DNA of 64,000 bases from Nocardioidaceae bacterium (lineage in GTDB: Bacteria > Actinomycetota > Actinomycetes > Propionibacteriales > Nocardioidaceae): assembly GCA_025980475.1 (NCBI GenBank), contig JAICXL010000004.1:1-64000 (forward strand). Direction: 5' to 3'. The notes under the pieces were generated by a model. The model saw only the letters and a program-made list of their open reading frames with translations. It ran no database searches and had not been told where the DNA came from. Every line of letters begins with the position of its first letter. Position 1 is the first letter of the stretch. Made by a program: the position numbers and the translations under genes. Shown one piece after another: positions 1-9,843 of the stretch.

Positions 1-2820
1 GACTCCGAAACGTCCCGAGGCGACCTGCTTGATCGCGGAGCGGCGCTCGGGGTCGTGCAGCCGGTCGGCGTCCTCGCCGCCCTCACCGGTGTTGGACTTG
101 GCTCCGAGGCGGTTCATCGCGATCGCCAGCGTCTCGTGGGCCTCCTGGCTGATCGAGCCGTAGGACATGGCTCCGGTCGAGAACCGCTTGACGATCTCGG
201 AGACCGGCTCGACCTCGTCGATCGGCACCGGCGCGCGCCCGGTCTCCGAGCCGTCCCTGAAGCGGAAGAGCCCGCGCAGCGTCATCAGCTTCTCGGCCTG
301 CTCGTCGACCGCCTTCGTGTACTGCTTGAAGATGTCGTAGCGGCCGGTGCGGGTCGAGTGCTGCAGCCGGAAGACCGTGTCGGGGTTGAAGAGGTGCAGC
401 TCGCCCTCGCGACGCCACTGGTACTCCCCGCCCATCGGCAGGTCGCGGTGGGCCGGAGCGATGCCGTCGACGGGATAGGCCGTTCGGTGCCGCCGCGCAA
501 CCTCCTCGGCGATCGTGTCCAGGCCGATGCCGCCGAGCTTGGAGACCGTTCCGGTGAAGTAGCGGTCCACGAGCTCCTGGGAGAGGCCGAGCGCCTCGAA
601 GATCTGGGCGCCGGTGTAGGACGCCACCGTCGAGACGCCCATCTTCGACATCACCTTCAGCACGCCCTTGCCCAGCGACTTCACGAGGTTGGCGACCGCT
701 GCCTCCGGGTCGGTCTTGACGTAGTAGCCGTCACGGGCGAGGTCCTCCACCGACTCCATCGCGAGGTAGGGATTGACCGCGGCTGCGCCGTACCCGATGA
801 GGGTCGCGACGTGGTGCACCTCGCGGACGTCGCCGGCCTCGATCACCAGGCCGACCTGGGTGCGGGTCTTCTCCCGCACCAGGTGGTGGTGGACCGCCGC
901 GGTCATCAGCAGCGACGGGATCGGCGCCTCCGACGCGTCGGAGTGCCGGTCCGACAGCACGATGACCCGGGCGCCCTCGGCGATCGCGCGGGACACCTCC
1001 GCGCAGATCGCGTCGAGCCGGCGGGCGAGCCCGGCACCGCCCTCGTTGACGGGGTAGAGGCCGCGGGCCACGTGGGTGGCGAAGCCCGGCATGTCGCCGT
1101 CGCGGTTGATGTGGCGGATCTTGACCAGCTCGTCGTTGGTGATCACCGGGAAGGGCAGCACGACCTGGCGGCAGGACGCCGGCGCCGGCTCGAGCAGGTT
1201 CGACTCCGGGCCGATCGTGCCGCTGAGGCTGGTGACCAGCTCCTCGCGGAGCGCGTCCAGCGGCGGGTTGGTGACCTGGGCGAAGAGCTGGGCGAAGTAG
1301 TCGAAGAGCAGTCGCGGCCGCTCGGACAGCACCGCGACCGGCGTGTCGGTCCCCATCGAGCCGATCGGCTCCGCGCCGGTGTTGGCCATCGGGGAGAGCA
1401 GCACGCGCAGCTGCTCCTCGGTGTAGCCGAAGATCTGCTGGCGGCGGGTGACCGACGCGTGCGAGTGGATGACGTGCTCGCGCTCGGGGAGGTCCGGGAG
1501 CCGGATCAGCCCGGCGTGCAGCCACTCGTCGTAGGGGTGCTCGGCCGCGAGCTCCGACTTGACCTCGTCGTCCTCGATGATCCGGTGCTCCCCGGTGTCG
1601 ACCAGGAACATCCGGCCCGGCTGGAGCCGGCCCTTGCGGACCACCTTCGCGGGGTCGAGGTCCAGCACGCCGACCTCGGAGGCCAGCACGACCAGGCCGT
1701 CGTCGGTGACCCAGTAGCGCGAGGGTCGCAGCCCGTTGCGGTCGAGAACCGCGCCGACCTGGGTCCCGTCGGTGAAGACCACGCACGCCGGTCCGTCCCA
1801 GGGCTCCATCAGCGAGGCGTGGAACTCATAGAACGCCCGTCGCCTCGGGTCCATCTCGCCGTGGTTCTCCCATGCCTCCGGGATCATCATCAGCACCGAG
1901 TGCGGGAGGGTGCGGCCGCCCATGTGGAGCAGCTCGAGCACCTCGTCGAAGGACGCCGAGTCGCTCGCGCCGGGGGTGCACACCGGGAACAGCCGCTGCA
2001 GGTCGCCCGGCACCAGGTCGCTGGCCAGCAGGGCCTCGCGGGCCCGCATCCAGTTGCGGTTGCCCATCACGGTGTTGATCTCGCCGTTGTGCGCGATGAA
2101 GCGGAAGGGATGGCTCAGCGGCCAGCTGGGGAAGGTGTTGGTTGAGAACCGTGAGTGCACGACGGCGATCGCCGACTCCACCCGGTCGTCACGCAGGTCC
2201 GGGAAGACCCGGTCGAGCTGGTCGGGGTTGAGCATGCCCTTGTAGACCACGGTCCGCGAGGACAGGGACGGGAAGTAGGCGTCGGTCTCCCGCTCGGCCC
2301 TCTTGCGCAGGCAGAAGGCCAAGCGCTCCAGAGCCATCCCGAGCACCCGGGAACCACGGGCGGAGACGAAGAGCTGCACGAAGGTCGGCATCACCTCCAC
2401 AGCGGTCTTCCCGAGCGACGAGGCGTCGGTGGGCACCTCGCGCCAGCCCAGCACCGCGAGGCCCTCCTCCGCGGCGATCTGCTCGATGCGCGCCCGGGTC
2501 TTGCCGACCTGCTCGGCGTCGCCGGGGATGAAGGCCGTGCCGACGGCGTAGGAGCCGCGTTGCGGCAGCTCGAAACCCGCCGCGGGGCAGACCTCCCGGA
2601 GGAACCGGTCGGGAACCTGGATCAGGATGCCGGCGCCGTCACCGGAGTTGGCCTCGGCGCCCACCGCGCCGCGGTGCTCGAGATTGAGCAGCGCGGTCAG
2701 CGCCTGGGTGACGATCCGGTGGCTCGGCTCACCGGTCAGGGTCGCGACGAAGGCGACTCCACAGGCATCGTGCTCGTGCCTGCCGTCGTAGAGCCCCTGG
2801 GGCGGCGGGAATGCCTGCAT
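1..2820 (-). CDS. gltB: Glutamate synthase large subunit (5' part; 3' end outside window)
   Basis: Makes glutamate from 2-oxoglutarate and glutamine-derived ammonia in the cytoplasm, with GltD supplying electrons. The 940 codons seen are about the first two-thirds of the usual ~1500. The N-terminal class II glutaminase domain is present, with the nucleophile Cys20 in [10 protein letters not shown] exposed after processing, followed by [27 protein letters not shown] and [15 protein letters not shown]. The central domain follows (residues ~450-750), and the FMN domain has begun where the window stops ([15 protein letters not shown]). ATG 2820 is preceded by GGGAGAG. It lies about 100 bp downstream of lgt on the same strand. 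gltD is expected beyond the window edge. Family assignment is secure. Confidence 0.97.
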   Translation of the reverse strand, partial: MQAFPPPQGLYDGRHEHDACGVAFVATLTGEPSHRIVTQALTALLNLEHRGAVGAEANSGDGAGILIQVPDRFLREVCPAAGFELPQRGSYAVGTAFIPGDAEQVGKTRARIEQIAAEEGLAVLGWREVPTDASSLGKTAVEVMPTFVQLFVSARGSRVLGMALERLAFCLRKRAERETDAYFPSLSSRTVVYKGMLNPDQLDRVFPDLRDDRVESAIAVVHSRFSTNTFPSWPLSHPFRFIAHNGEINTVMGNRNWMRAREALLASDLVPGDLQRLFPVCTPGASDSASFDEVLELLHMGGRTLPHSVLMMIPEAWENHGEMDPRRRAFYEFHASLMEPWDGPACVVFTDGTQVGAVLDRNGLRPSRYWVTDDGLVVLASEVGVLDLDPAKVVRKGRLQPGRMFLVDTGEHRIIEDDEVKSELAAEHPYDEWLHAGLIRLPDLPEREHVIHSHASVTRRQQIFGYTEEQLRVLLSPMANTGAEPIGSMGTDTPVAVLSERPRLLFDYFAQLFAQVTNPPLDALREELVTSLSGTIGPESNLLEPAPASCRQVVLPFPVITNDELVKIRHINRDGDMPGFATHVARGLYPVNEGGAGLARRLDAICAEVSRAIAEGARVIVLSDRHSDASEAPIPSLLMTAAVHHHLVREKTRTQVGLVIEAGDVREVHHVATLIGYGAAAVNPYLAMESVEDLARDGYYVKTDPEAAVANLVKSLGKGVLKVMSKMGVSTVASYTGAQIFEALGLSQELVDRYFTGTVSKLGGIGLDTIAEEVARRHRTAYPVDGIAPAHRDLPMGGEYQWRREGELHLFNPDTVFRLQHSTRTGRYDIFKQYTKAVDEQAEKLMTLRGLFRFRDGSETGRAPVPIDEVEPVSEIVKRFSTGAMSYGSISQEAHETLAIAMNRLGAKSNTGEGGEDADRLHDPERRSAIKQVASGRFGV

Positions 2821-2919
2821 CGGTCACTCTCCCGTCGTCGGTCAGCGCACACGCTTGTCAGGCGGGGTGCGGGGATGGGATGGCGGCCAGCTGGGACGAC
2901 ATTGGCCCACGCGGGGCGA

Positions 2920-3786
2920 TCAGACTACCCCAGCACCGTCGGTGGCCGGCCTGTCCGTCTCATACGGCGACGCCTCGCGTCCGGGGTGCCGGCGTCCCAC
3001 CAGCACGAAGTAGGTGAGCCCGGCGAGGAAGACCACGATCGAGGTCCAGTCGTTGAGCCTCAGGCCGAGGAAGTGGAACTCGATGGTGTCGATGCGCAGT
3101 GCCTCGATCCATCCGCGCCCGGCCGTGTAGCACATGCAGTAGAGCGCGAAGCAGCGCCCGAAGCCCAGCTTGAACCTCCGGTCGAGCCACAGCACGACCC
3201 CGGCGGCGCCCAGGTCCCAGATGCACTCGTAGAGGAAGGTCGGGTGGAACGTCGCGAACTCGCCATAACCCGGCGGCCGATGCGCGGGGTCGATCTGGAG
3301 CCCCCAGGGCAGCGTGGTCGGCTTGCCGAACAGCTCCTGGTTGAAGTAGTTCCCCCAGCGGCCGATCCCCTGGGCGACCAGCAGGCACGGGGCCAGCGCA
3401 TCGGCGAGCACGCGGAGGCGGATGTGGTGCCGGCGACAGTAGATCCAGGCGCCTAGGGCACCCCCGGCGATCCCGCCCCAGATGCCCAGGCCCCCGTGCC
3501 AGACCGCGAACGGCTCCCACCACACGTGGCCGCCGCCGAAGTAGCGGTTCGGGTCGGTGCAGAGGCTGTAGACCCGCGCCCCGACCAGGCCGAAGGGCAC
3601 CGCCCAGATCGCGATGTCGCCGATCTCGCTGGCCTTGCCACCGCGGCCCTCCCAGCGCTTCTGGCCCAGCAACACCGCGACCACGACGCCGGCGATGATG
3701 CACAACGCGTAGGCGCGAATCGGCAGCGGCCCGAGGTACCAGACGCCTTGGGAGGGGCTCGGGATGAAGAGCGGGACAAGCGTCAT
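2920..3786 (-). CDS. lgt: Phosphatidylglycerol--prolipoprotein diacylglyceryl transferase
   Basis: First step of lipoprotein maturation: moves diacylglycerol from phosphatidylglycerol to the lipobox cysteine, in the cytoplasmic membrane. 288 residues with about seven hydrophobic segments. The Lgt signature is at residues 140-151 (GIGRWGNYFNQE, including the essential Arg143), followed by HPTFLYE. The start is fixed by an ATGA overlap with the SCO1-like gene upstream; the frame stays open further upstream, but that stretch is only the shadow of the neighbour. Its partner lspA is in the same window at 49.1 kb. It closes the trp operon, an arrangement common in Actinobacteria. Confidence 0.96.
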   Translation of the reverse strand: MTLVPLFIPSPSQGVWYLGPLPIRAYALCIIAGVVVAVLLGQKRWEGRGGKASEIGDIAIWAVPFGLVGARVYSLCTDPNRYFGGGHVWWEPFAVWHGGLGIWGGIAGGALGAWIYCRRHHIRLRVLADALAPCLLVAQGIGRWGNYFNQELFGKPTTLPWGLQIDPAHRPPGYGEFATFHPTFLYECIWDLGAAGVVLWLDRRFKLGFGRCFALYCMCYTAGRGWIEALRIDTIEFHFLGLRLNDWTSIVVFLAGLTYFVLVGRRHPGREASPYETDRPATDGAGVV

Positions 3787-4430
3787 CGGCGGTCCTTCAC
3801 GGAGGCGTCTCCGGCGGCGAGCAGCCGGTGGATGTCGGCAGCCAGGTCGACGGGCGAGGTGCCCGATGTCCAGACCAGCGGAGCCTGGCCGCCACGGACC
3901 GCGGTGACGCTGGCCGTGTGGTCGACCTCGTAGCCCCCGCTGGGCAGCCGCTGCCCCTCCTTGATGAAGACCCCGAGCGGCCGGGCAAGGGCCTCGACGC
4001 GCGCCATCGGCCCGGCCAGCCCGACGAAGCCCGGGTCGAAGCGGTCGAGGTAGCCGCGCAGCACCGCGCCCGTGTCCCGGCCGGGGTCGGTGGTCACGAA
4101 CGCGACCTGCACCTGCTGCCGCTCGGCCGGGTCCAGCCTGGTCACCGCGGAGGCGATCGTGCTCATCACCACCTGGCAGACGTCGGGGCAGTTGGTGTAG
4201 CCGAAGAACACCAGCGTCAGCTCCGCAGGATCCTCGGCGACCGTGTAGTCCTTCCCGGCCGTGTCGGTGAGCGTGACCGACGGGACTGCGTAGGGCCGGT
4301 CCAGCCAGGCGCCGTGGTACCCGTGGTCGTCGTCGAGGTCGCGGACCGTCGCGATGCGCCCGTCGCTCCCCCCGCAGGCGGTGAGCACGATCGCCAGGAC
4401 GCCGAGCAGCGGCCACAGCAACCTAGCCAC
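3783..4430 (-). CDS. SCO1/SenC family copper-binding lipoprotein
   Basis: Extracytoplasmic thioredoxin-fold protein. The family delivers copper to the CuA site of cytochrome oxidase or acts as a thiol reductant. 215 residues: signal peptide with lipobox VLTACGG near residue 18, redox/copper motif GYTNCPDVC (CxxxC), and the distal His in EVDHTASV that completes the usual Cys-Cys-His copper site. GTG 4430 is chosen because the signal peptide begins there and the codon lies inside the last codons of trpA (8-bp overlap), so translation is probably coupled. Its place between trpA and lgt suggests hitch-hiking in the operon, not a role in tryptophan synthesis. Confidence 0.88.
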   Translation of the reverse strand: MARLLWPLLGVLAIVLTACGGSDGRIATVRDLDDDHGYHGAWLDRPYAVPSVTLTDTAGKDYTVAEDPAELTLVFFGYTNCPDVCQVVMSTIASAVTRLDPAERQQVQVAFVTTDPGRDTGAVLRGYLDRFDPGFVGLAGPMARVEALARPLGVFIKEGQRLPSGGYEVDHTASVTAVRGGQAPLVWTSGTSPVDLAADIHRLLAAGDASVKDRR

Positions 4431-5253
4431 GACGTACCCCCGCAGCGAGGTCCGCGGTGAGCCCGCGCAGCGCGGCCAGTCCGGCCGCGCGGTCGGACCC
4501 ATGGTCCAGCAGGGTCCGCACGAAGGCCGAGCCGACGATGACCGCGTCGGCGTACGACGCCACTTCCGCGGCCTGCTCGCCGGTGGAGACCCCCAGCCCG
4601 ACGCCGACGGGGAGTTCGGTGACCGAGCGGACCCGCTCGACCAGCGGACCGGCGAGCGCCGAGGTGGTGGCGCGGGCACCGGTGACCCCCATCACGGCGG
4701 TGGCGTAGACGAAGCCGCGGCAGGCCGCCGTGGTCATCGCGAGCCGCTTGTCGGTCGAGGAGGGCGCGACCAGGAAGACCTTGTCGAGGTCGCGGGCGTC
4801 GGCGGCGGCGACCCACTCGGCCGCCTCGTCGGGCACCAGGTCGGGCGTGATCAGCCCGGCACCGCCTGCGTCGGCCAGGTCGGCCGCGAACCGCTCGACG
4901 CCACTGGTCCCGGCGCCACGACCGCTGGAGCGTCCGTAGTGCTCGACCGGGTTCCAGTAGCTCATCACCAGGGTCGGGACGCCGGTGCCGGCGACCGCCT
5001 CGACGGTGCGCAGCACGTCGGTGGTGCGGACACCGCCCTGGAGCGCCTGCAGTGCGGCAGCCTGGATCGTCGGTCCGTCCATGACCGGGTCGCTGTAGGG
5101 CAGCCCGACCTCGATCACGTCACAGCCGGCCTCGACCATCGTGGTCATCGCCGCGATGCCGCCCTCGACGTCGGGGAAGCCTGCGGGCAGATAGCCGACC
5201 AGGGCGGCGCGGTCCTCGGCGCGGGCCTTCTCGAATGCGGTGCTGGTGCTCAT
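4423..5253 (-). CDS. trpA: Tryptophan synthase alpha chain
   Basis: Cleaves indole-3-glycerol phosphate to indole and glyceraldehyde 3-phosphate; indole is channelled to TrpB. 276 residues, full length for the family. The catalytic Glu48 lies in [13 protein letters not shown] and the catalytic Asp59 in [17 protein letters not shown] and GVGLGVST match the phosphate-binding side of the TIM barrel. ATG 5253 overlaps the trpB stop as ATGA, giving the expected coupled trpB-trpA pair. A loop after [17 protein letters not shown] is somewhat longer than in enterobacterial TrpA. Confidence 0.97.
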   Translation of the reverse strand: MSTSTAFEKARAEDRAALVGYLPAGFPDVEGGIAAMTTMVEAGCDVIEVGLPYSDPVMDGPTIQAAALQALQGGVRTTDVLRTVEAVAGTGVPTLVMSYWNPVEHYGRSSGRGAGTSGVERFAADLADAGGAGLITPDLVPDEAAEWVAAADARDLDKVFLVAPSSTDKRLAMTTAACRGFVYATAVMGVTGARATTSALAGPLVERVRSVTELPVGVGLGVSTGEQAAEVASYADAVIVGSAFVRTLLDHGSDRAAGLAALRGLTADLAAGVRRG

Positions 5254-6509
5254 GCGCGCGCACCTTCGGCGATCTGCTCGTCGGTCGCCCGGGCCGGGGT
5301 GCCGTCGGGTCGGGCCTGGCCGAGACCGAACCACTCGATGGCGGTGCCCATGTCCTTGTCGCCGCGACCGGAGAGGTTGACCAGGATCGTCTGGCCGGGC
5401 CGCCGGCTGGCGAGCTCGAGCGCCCCGGCGACCGCGTGGGCGGACTCGATCGCGGGGATGATGCCCTCCGTGCGGGACAGCAGCGCCATCGCGTCCATCG
5501 CGGCCGCGTCGGTCACCGGGAGGTAGGTCGCCCGGCCGGTCTCGGCGAGGTGCGCGTGCTCGGGTCCGACGCCGGGGTAGTCCAGCCCGGCGGAGATCGA
5601 GTGGGACTCGACGGTCTGCCCGTCGTCGTCCTGGAGCACGAAGGTGCGGGCACCGTGGAGAACCCCGACGTCGCCGGCGTGGATGGTGGCCGCGTGGCGG
5701 CCGGTCTCGAAGCCGTCCCCACCGGCCTCGAAGCCGTAGATGTCGACCGTCGGGTCGTCTAGGAACGCCGCGAACAGCCCGATGGCGTTGGAGCCGCCGC
5801 CGACGCACGCCGCGATGGCGTCGGGCAGCGCTGCGGTGAGCTCCAGGCACTGGGCGCGGGCCTCGTCACCGATGCCGCGGCAGAAGTCGCGGACCATCGC
5901 GGGGAACGGGTGCGCACCGGCCGCCGTGCCGAGCAGGTAGTGGGTCTCGTCGACGCTGGCGACCCAGTCGCGCAGCGCCTCGTTGATGGCGTCCTTCAAC
6001 GTCCGGGAACCCGACGTCACCGGGATCACCTCGGCGCCGAGAAGCTGCATCCGCGCGACGTTGAGGGCCTGGCGCTCGGTGTCGAGCTCGCCCATGTAGA
6101 CCACGCAGTCCAGGTCGAGGTAGGCGCAGGCGGTCGCCGTCGCGACCCCGTGCTGGCCGGCGCCGGTCTCGGCGATCACCCTGGTCTTGCCCATCCGCTT
6201 GGCCAGCAGCGCCTGACCGAGCACGTTGCGGACCTTGTGGGCGCCCGTGTGGTTCAGGTCCTCGCGCTTGAGGAGGATTCGCGCTCCGGCGTGCTCGCTG
6301 AGCCTCACGGCGTCGTAGAGCAGGCTGGGGACTCCGGCGTACTCCCGCAGCATCCGGTCGAACTGAGCGGTGAACGCCTGGTCGGCCATCGCCCCCTGCC
6401 AGGCGAGGGTGAGCTCGTCGAGGGCGGCGACCAGCGCCTCGGGCATGAACCGGCCACCGAACCGGCCGAAGTGGCCGGCGGCGTCGGGTCCGGCGGCGGC
6501 CGCGGTCAT
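5250..6509 (-). CDS. trpB: Tryptophan synthase beta chain
   Basis: PLP enzyme that condenses indole with serine to give tryptophan, in an alpha2-beta2 complex with TrpA. 419 residues, full length. The PLP lysine is Lys92 in [10 protein letters not shown], the phosphate loop is VGGGSNAIG, and the conserved [13 protein letters not shown] segment (catalytic Glu) is present. It has ATGA overlaps with trpC upstream (6506-6509) and trpA downstream (5250-5253). It is TrpB1 type, as expected beside trpA. Confidence 0.98.
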   Translation of the reverse strand: MTAAAAGPDAAGHFGRFGGRFMPEALVAALDELTLAWQGAMADQAFTAQFDRMLREYAGVPSLLYDAVRLSEHAGARILLKREDLNHTGAHKVRNVLGQALLAKRMGKTRVIAETGAGQHGVATATACAYLDLDCVVYMGELDTERQALNVARMQLLGAEVIPVTSGSRTLKDAINEALRDWVASVDETHYLLGTAAGAHPFPAMVRDFCRGIGDEARAQCLELTAALPDAIAACVGGGSNAIGLFAAFLDDPTVDIYGFEAGGDGFETGRHAATIHAGDVGVLHGARTFVLQDDDGQTVESHSISAGLDYPGVGPEHAHLAETGRATYLPVTDAAAMDAMALLSRTEGIIPAIESAHAVAGALELASRRPGQTILVNLSGRGDKDMGTAIEWFGLGQARPDGTPARATDEQIAEGARA

Positions 6510-7294
6510 CGGACGGCTCCCGCGGCGCGGATGCCGGCGACTGCTGCAGCGGGCTCGCCCTGGCTCACCAGCGCCTCCCCGACGAGCACGACGTCGGCGC
6601 CTTCACGGGCGTAGCGGGCGGCGTCCTCCGGGCCGCCGACCCCGGACTCCGCCACCTTCACGACGTCGTCGGGGATCAGCTCGGCCAGCCGGCCGAACGT
6701 GTCCGGGTCGACCGCCAGGGTCCTCAGGTTGCGGGCGTTGACGCCGACCAACCTGGCGCCGACCGCCAGCGCACGGTGCACCTCGTCGGCGTCGTGCGTC
6801 TCGACGAGCGGCGTCAGGCCAAGGTCCGCGGCGCGGTCGTGCAGGCGGCGCAGCTCGGTGTCGTCGAGGGCGGCGACGATCAGGAGCACCAGGTCCGCGC
6901 CCGCCGCCCGGGCCTCGAGCAGCTGGTAGTCGGTGACCACGAAGTCCTTGCGCAGCAGTGGCGTGTCGACGGCGGCGCGCACGGCGACGAGGTCCTCGAG
7001 CGATCCGTTGAACCGCCGCTGTTCGGTGAGCACCGAGATCGCCGCTGCACCCCCGTCGGCGTAGGCCCTGGCCAGCGCCGCAGGATCCGGGATCTCGGCC
7101 AGCTCGCCCCTGCTCGGCGACCGACGCTTGACCTCCGCGATCACCGAGAGGCCCGGGCCACGGAAGGCCGGCATCGGGTCACGGGTGGCGGGCAGCTGCT
7201 CGACCCTGGCCAGCAGCGCGTCCTCGGCCACCAGCTCGCGGCGGCCGGCGAGGTCCTCTCGCACGCCGGCGACGATGTCGTCGAGGACGGACAT
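6506..7294 (-). CDS. trpC: Indole-3-glycerol phosphate synthase
   Basis: Ring-closes CdRP to indole-3-glycerol phosphate. 262 residues from [15 protein letters not shown]. Typical IGPS motifs are [14 protein letters not shown] (catalytic Lys), [22 protein letters not shown] and VAESGV. ATG 7294 is preferred over the upstream in-frame ATG 7306 because a GAGG box lies 6 nt before it, while 7306 has none. There is no TrpF domain fused to it and no trpF neighbour; the isomerase step is probably done by PriA at 35.8 kb. Confidence 0.97.
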   Translation of the reverse strand: MSVLDDIVAGVREDLAGRRELVAEDALLARVEQLPATRDPMPAFRGPGLSVIAEVKRRSPSRGELAEIPDPAALARAYADGGAAAISVLTEQRRFNGSLEDLVAVRAAVDTPLLRKDFVVTDYQLLEARAAGADLVLLIVAALDDTELRRLHDRAADLGLTPLVETHDADEVHRALAVGARLVGVNARNLRTLAVDPDTFGRLAELIPDDVVKVAESGVGGPEDAARYAREGADVVLVGEALVSQGEPAAAVAGIRAAGAVR

Positions 7295-7357
7295 GGGACA
7301 CCTCATCGAAGTTCAGGAACGGGGCAAGGTTCTCACGCAGGGCCTGACCGGGCTGCA

Positions 7358-7816
7358 TCAGGCCCAGAATCGGTGTCCCCACGGAGTGTTGCGGAAGACC
7401 GTGAACGCCAGCGCGACCGCGGCAAGCGACCACCACAGCGTCCGGGCGTGCGCCCCTCGGGGGCCGCGGACGGTGCGCCCGCGCGTCCGCTGCCACAGCC
7501 ACCACGCCCACGCGGTCACCAGCAGGGGCCCGAGGACGACGAAGAGCGCGTTGCTGTGGAACGCGTCGGCCACCCGCAGGTGGGTGAGGTCGTTGACGGC
7601 ACGCAGACCACCGCAGGCCGGGCAGTCCAGGCCGGTCAGCGCGCGCAACGGGCAGAGCCCCCAGCTGCCGGCGGCGTGCGGGTCGTGCAACCGGAGCGCC
7701 AGCGTGGCCAGGCCGACCACCGCTGCCGTGCCGAGCGGTCGCGCGGCCAGTCGTGCGGCCGGTCGTGCGGGTGTTCCGGGCGCCGCAGGCGTCGCTTGGT
7801 GCAGGACGGCCGTCAT
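7358..7816 (-). CDS. DUF2752 membrane protein
   Basis: 152 residues. The diagnostic DUF2752 segment CPLRALTGLDCPACGGLRAV, with a conserved C-x-x-C-G pair, sits near residues 55-74. It is flanked by hydrophobic segments (~28-43, ~92-110, ~128-142) and a basic loop (QRTRGRTVRGPRG). Function is unknown for the family; the paired cysteines suggest a metal or redox role in the membrane. It lies between the HGxxPAAW micro-protein and trpC in one transcription unit, a position seen in many Actinobacteria. The N terminus (Ala/Pro-rich) is uncertain. Confidence 0.85.
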   Translation of the reverse strand: MTAVLHQATPAAPGTPARPAARLAARPLGTAAVVGLATLALRLHDPHAAGSWGLCPLRALTGLDCPACGGLRAVNDLTHLRVADAFHSNALFVVLGPLLVTAWAWWLWQRTRGRTVRGPRGAHARTLWWSLAAVALAFTVFRNTPWGHRFWA

Positions 7817-7823
7817 CGCGCTC

Positions 7824-8012
7824 TCAGCTCGCGCCGAGGCCCATCCGCGACATCACGGTGCCGACAACGAGGGCGATGGGTGCGAGCGCTACGCCGATCC
7901 AGAAGACCACCATGCTGCCGGCCATCAGGCCGATGCCCCCCACGACGAACGCCGCCAGCCCGATGATCACGGCGGTCCACGCGGCCGGGGTGTTGCCGTG
8001 GTTGGAAGACAT
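7824..8012 (-). CDS. HGxxPAAW family small membrane protein
   Basis: 62-residue protein starting MSSNHGNTPAAWTAV, with the family-defining HGxxPAAW motif at residues 5-12. Two hydrophobic helices follow and fill most of the rest (AVIIGLAAFVVGGIGLMAG; VVFWIGVALAPIALVVG). A strong AGGAGGAG ribosome site precedes ATG 8012; the longer open frame upstream is not used. Actinobacterial genomes often keep this gene in the trp operon between the Trp-associated membrane protein and trpC. No biochemical function is known to me. Confidence 0.88.
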   Translation of the reverse strand: MSSNHGNTPAAWTAVIIGLAAFVVGGIGLMAGSMVVFWIGVALAPIALVVGTVMSRMGLGAS

Positions 8013-8052
8013 GGGAGCGGCTCCTCCTGGAGAGTCGTAGGTCGGAAGCATT

Positions 8053-8682
8053 CTAGGCAGAGCCGGGGTCCGTGGGGTCGCGACCCTCGTCGAGGGAGTG
8101 CCACATGTCGCGTTCGCCGGTGGGCGCCCCGCCTGGGGCGTCGTACCTCGCCCCCATCGCCGGCCACCGGTGCGCGGTCCGCACCGCACCGCCGAGGGCG
8201 ACCAGCGAGGCCGCGGCGGCCACCAGCGTGAGCCAGTACCAGCCGGTGTGCGGTATCGGGATCCGGGCTGCCGATCCGGGTCGGGTGCCGAGCTGGTGGA
8301 CCATCGCCTGCCGGACCGCCTGGGGCACCTCGTGATAGCCGAGGACAGCCACCCCGAGGAGGCCGGCCGCGAAGAGCAGCCCGACCACGGCCATCGTCGT
8401 CCTGGCCCGGCCGCGCAGGACCAGCAGCACGCCCCAGGCCGCGAGGGCGACCAGTGCCAGGGCCAGTGCGGAGGCGGACTGGGCATGGGTCTCCAGCGCG
8501 TTCGAGACCCCGGGTGCCGTACCGAGCTGGTCCATCGCCCGCGGGACGTCGACCCACGGCTTCCCGGAGGCCAACGCGGCCACGGCGGCGCAGGTCACGC
8601 CCGCCCCGGCGACGGTGGCGAAGGTACGACGCGCCCGGCGCCTGTCGACCTCGGGCGGGGCGGCCCCGGGCTGGTCAGCCAC
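8053..8682 (-). CDS. Trp biosynthesis-associated membrane protein (TIGR02234-like)
   Basis: 209-residue membrane protein of the family found with trp genes in Actinobacteria. About four hydrophobic segments: [52 protein letters not shown] and [20 protein letters not shown] cytoplasmic tail ends [18 protein letters not shown] 8682 is chosen because it overlaps the hisI stop by 8 nt (coupled translation), and the protein from there begins [18 protein letters not shown], a basic cytoplasmic head. Molecular role unknown; a part in precursor or Trp transport has been a natural guess from context only. Confidence 0.85.
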   Translation of the reverse strand: MADQPGAAPPEVDRRRARRTFATVAGAGVTCAAVAALASGKPWVDVPRAMDQLGTAPGVSNALETHAQSASALALALVALAAWGVLLVLRGRARTTMAVVGLLFAAGLLGVAVLGYHEVPQAVRQAMVHQLGTRPGSAARIPIPHTGWYWLTLVAAAASLVALGGAVRTAHRWPAMGARYDAPGGAPTGERDMWHSLDEGRDPTDPGSA

Positions 8683-9022
8683 CGGGGAGCAGCAGGTCGT
8701 CGTCGAAACAGGTTCGGGCGCCGGTGTGGCAGGCCGGCCCCTCCTGGTCGACCTTGACCAGGAGGGTGTCGCCGTCGCAGTCGAGGCGCACCTCCCGCAC
8801 GTGCTGGTGGTGCCCCGAGGTCTCACCCTTGACCCAGTACTCCTGCCGGGAGCGGCTCCAGAAGGTGGTCCGTCCGGTGGTGAGCGTGCGGTGCAGCGCC
8901 TCGTCGTCCATCCAGCCCAGCATCAGCACCGCTCCGGTGTCGTGCTGCTGCACGACCGCGGGGACGAGTCCGTCGGCGGAGCGCTTGAGGCGGGCGGCGA
9001 TGGCCGGGTCGAGACTGCTCAC
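8675..9022 (-). CDS. hisI: Phosphoribosyl-AMP cyclohydrolase
   Basis: Third step of histidine synthesis: opens the adenine ring of PR-AMP. 115 residues, cyclohydrolase domain only (no HisE fusion). Mg site Asp81-x-Asp83-x-Asp85 in LDCDGD; zinc cysteines Cys82, Cys98 and Cys105 in [15 protein letters not shown]. It heads the trp transcription unit, 26 kb from the other his genes, so PR-AMP cyclohydrolase and Trp enzymes are made from one mRNA. GTG 9022 has no proper Shine-Dalgarno but a GATACT box 6 nt upstream, pointing to a leaderless message. Confidence 0.96.
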   Translation of the reverse strand: MSSLDPAIAARLKRSADGLVPAVVQQHDTGAVLMLGWMDDEALHRTLTTGRTTFWSRSRQEYWVKGETSGHHQHVREVRLDCDGDTLLVKVDQEGPACHTGARTCFDDDLLLPGG

Positions 9023-9028
9023 CCCTGC

Positions 9029-9034
9029 AGTATC
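9029..9034 (-). promoter_or_regulatory. Predicted -10 box of hisI/trp operon (leaderless)
   Basis: GATACT on the minus strand, preceded by T (TGATACT, extended type), ends 6 nt before GTG 9022, so transcription should begin at or next to the start codon. The -35 region is not convincing. The 22-bp gap to the NlpC/P60 gene stop leaves little room for a terminator, so read-through from upstream is also possible. Confidence 0.45.
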
Positions 9035-9044
9035 AACGGTGCCG

Positions 9045-9557
9045 TCAGCGGTTGCGGAGGGTGCCCGCGAACCAGTGGCTGGTCCAGATGCGCTCGACGT
9101 GGACGCGCTTGCCGGGGTAGGGCGCGTGCAGCACCATCCGGTGGCCGTTGTGGAAGCCGACGAAGATCCCGACGTGGTAGACCCCGCCGCTGTCGGTGAA
9201 GAACATCAGGTCGCCCTTGCGCATGCTGCTCTTCTTGATGTGCCGGGCGAAGTGCGCCTGGGCGCTCGCAGTCCTCGGGAAGTGGTCGAAGCCGGACCGC
9301 TTGTGGAAGGCGAAGTAGGTCAGCCCGGAGCAGTCGAACCGGCGGGGACCGTCGCTGCCGTAGTGGTAGGGATCGCCGATCTGGTTGCGCGCCGTCGAGA
9401 CGGCGTGGCCGATGCGGGTGGCGGCGTCGGCGCGCGGAGCGGTGGCGGCAGACGTGGTGACGGCCAGGGCGAGGGCCAGGGAGAGCGTGGTCAGCAGCGC
9501 GATGACGAGCACGAGCGGCTGACGACTGCACCGGGAAACGGGCAGGGAGGCAGGCAT
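9045..9557 (-). CDS. Secreted NlpC/P60 cell-wall peptidase
   Basis: 170-residue secreted cysteine peptidase of the NlpC/P60 family, expected to cut peptide bonds in peptidoglycan stems. Signal peptide at residues ~1-46 (hydrophobic [20 protein letters not shown], cleavage near ADAAT). The catalytic domain begins [19 protein letters not shown]. Catalytic Cys76 is in [12 protein letters not shown], His128 in [10 protein letters not shown], and a probable third residue His144 in [11 protein letters not shown] 9557 has a GGAAGGA site. There is no targeting domain, so it is a minimal enzyme. Expression is likely under the c-di-AMP riboswitch that fills its leader. Confidence 0.93.
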   Translation of the reverse strand: MPASLPVSRCSRQPLVLVIALLTTLSLALALAVTTSAATAPRADAATRIGHAVSTARNQIGDPYHYGSDGPRRFDCSGLTYFAFHKRSGFDHFPRTASAQAHFARHIKKSSMRKGDLMFFTDSGGVYHVGIFVGFHNGHRMVLHAPYPGKRVHVERIWTSHWFAGTLRNR

Positions 9558-9570
9558 GGGTGTTCCTTCC

Positions 9571-9727
9571 CACGCCTGAGGGGTTAGCTGTCGGGTTGGA
9601 GCTGAAAGGTGCTCCGTCCTCGATGAGGACTTCACCCCGAGCCCGGTCAGTGCCGGGCGTGGAACGGATGGTTCCCCCACTCCTGCCTGTGGTCTGCGGA
9701 CGGTCACGGACGGCAGGACTCGGCGTG
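9571..9727 (-). ncRNA. c-di-AMP riboswitch (ydaO-yuaA class)
   Basis: Conserved blocks of the ydaO class appear in order on the minus strand: GTGGGGGAACC (9680-9670), TCGGGGTGAA (9640-9631), CCCGACAGCTAAC (9594-9582) and AGGCG (9577-9573). The closing helix P1 pairs CACGCC (9727-9722) with GGCGTG (9576-9571). The ribosome site GGAAGGA starts next to P1, right before the NlpC/P60 start. In Actinobacteria this class commonly sits ahead of Rpf and NlpC/P60 wall hydrolase genes and switches them off when c-di-AMP is high. Identification is by motif and P1 pairing only. Confidence 0.9.
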
Positions 9728-9843
9728 CCCGGACCGGTGCTGGTTTCAGTTGTCGTCGCTGTCCCGGGATCCGGGGCAACGGCGGTCAACTGTAGGCGGC
9801 GACCGGGGGGGCTGTCACCTGAATGCTCCGTGAGGCCGATCAC

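Noticed and set aside
55..2145. 696-codon open frame on the plus strand, opposite gltB
   Set aside because: Arg/Asp/His/Gly-rich composition typical of an antisense frame in a high-GC gene; gltB on the other strand shows full family motifs.
7294..7306. Earlier ATG (7306) as trpC start
   Set aside because: No ribosome site before it, while ATG 7294 has GAGG at proper distance and matches the family N terminus.
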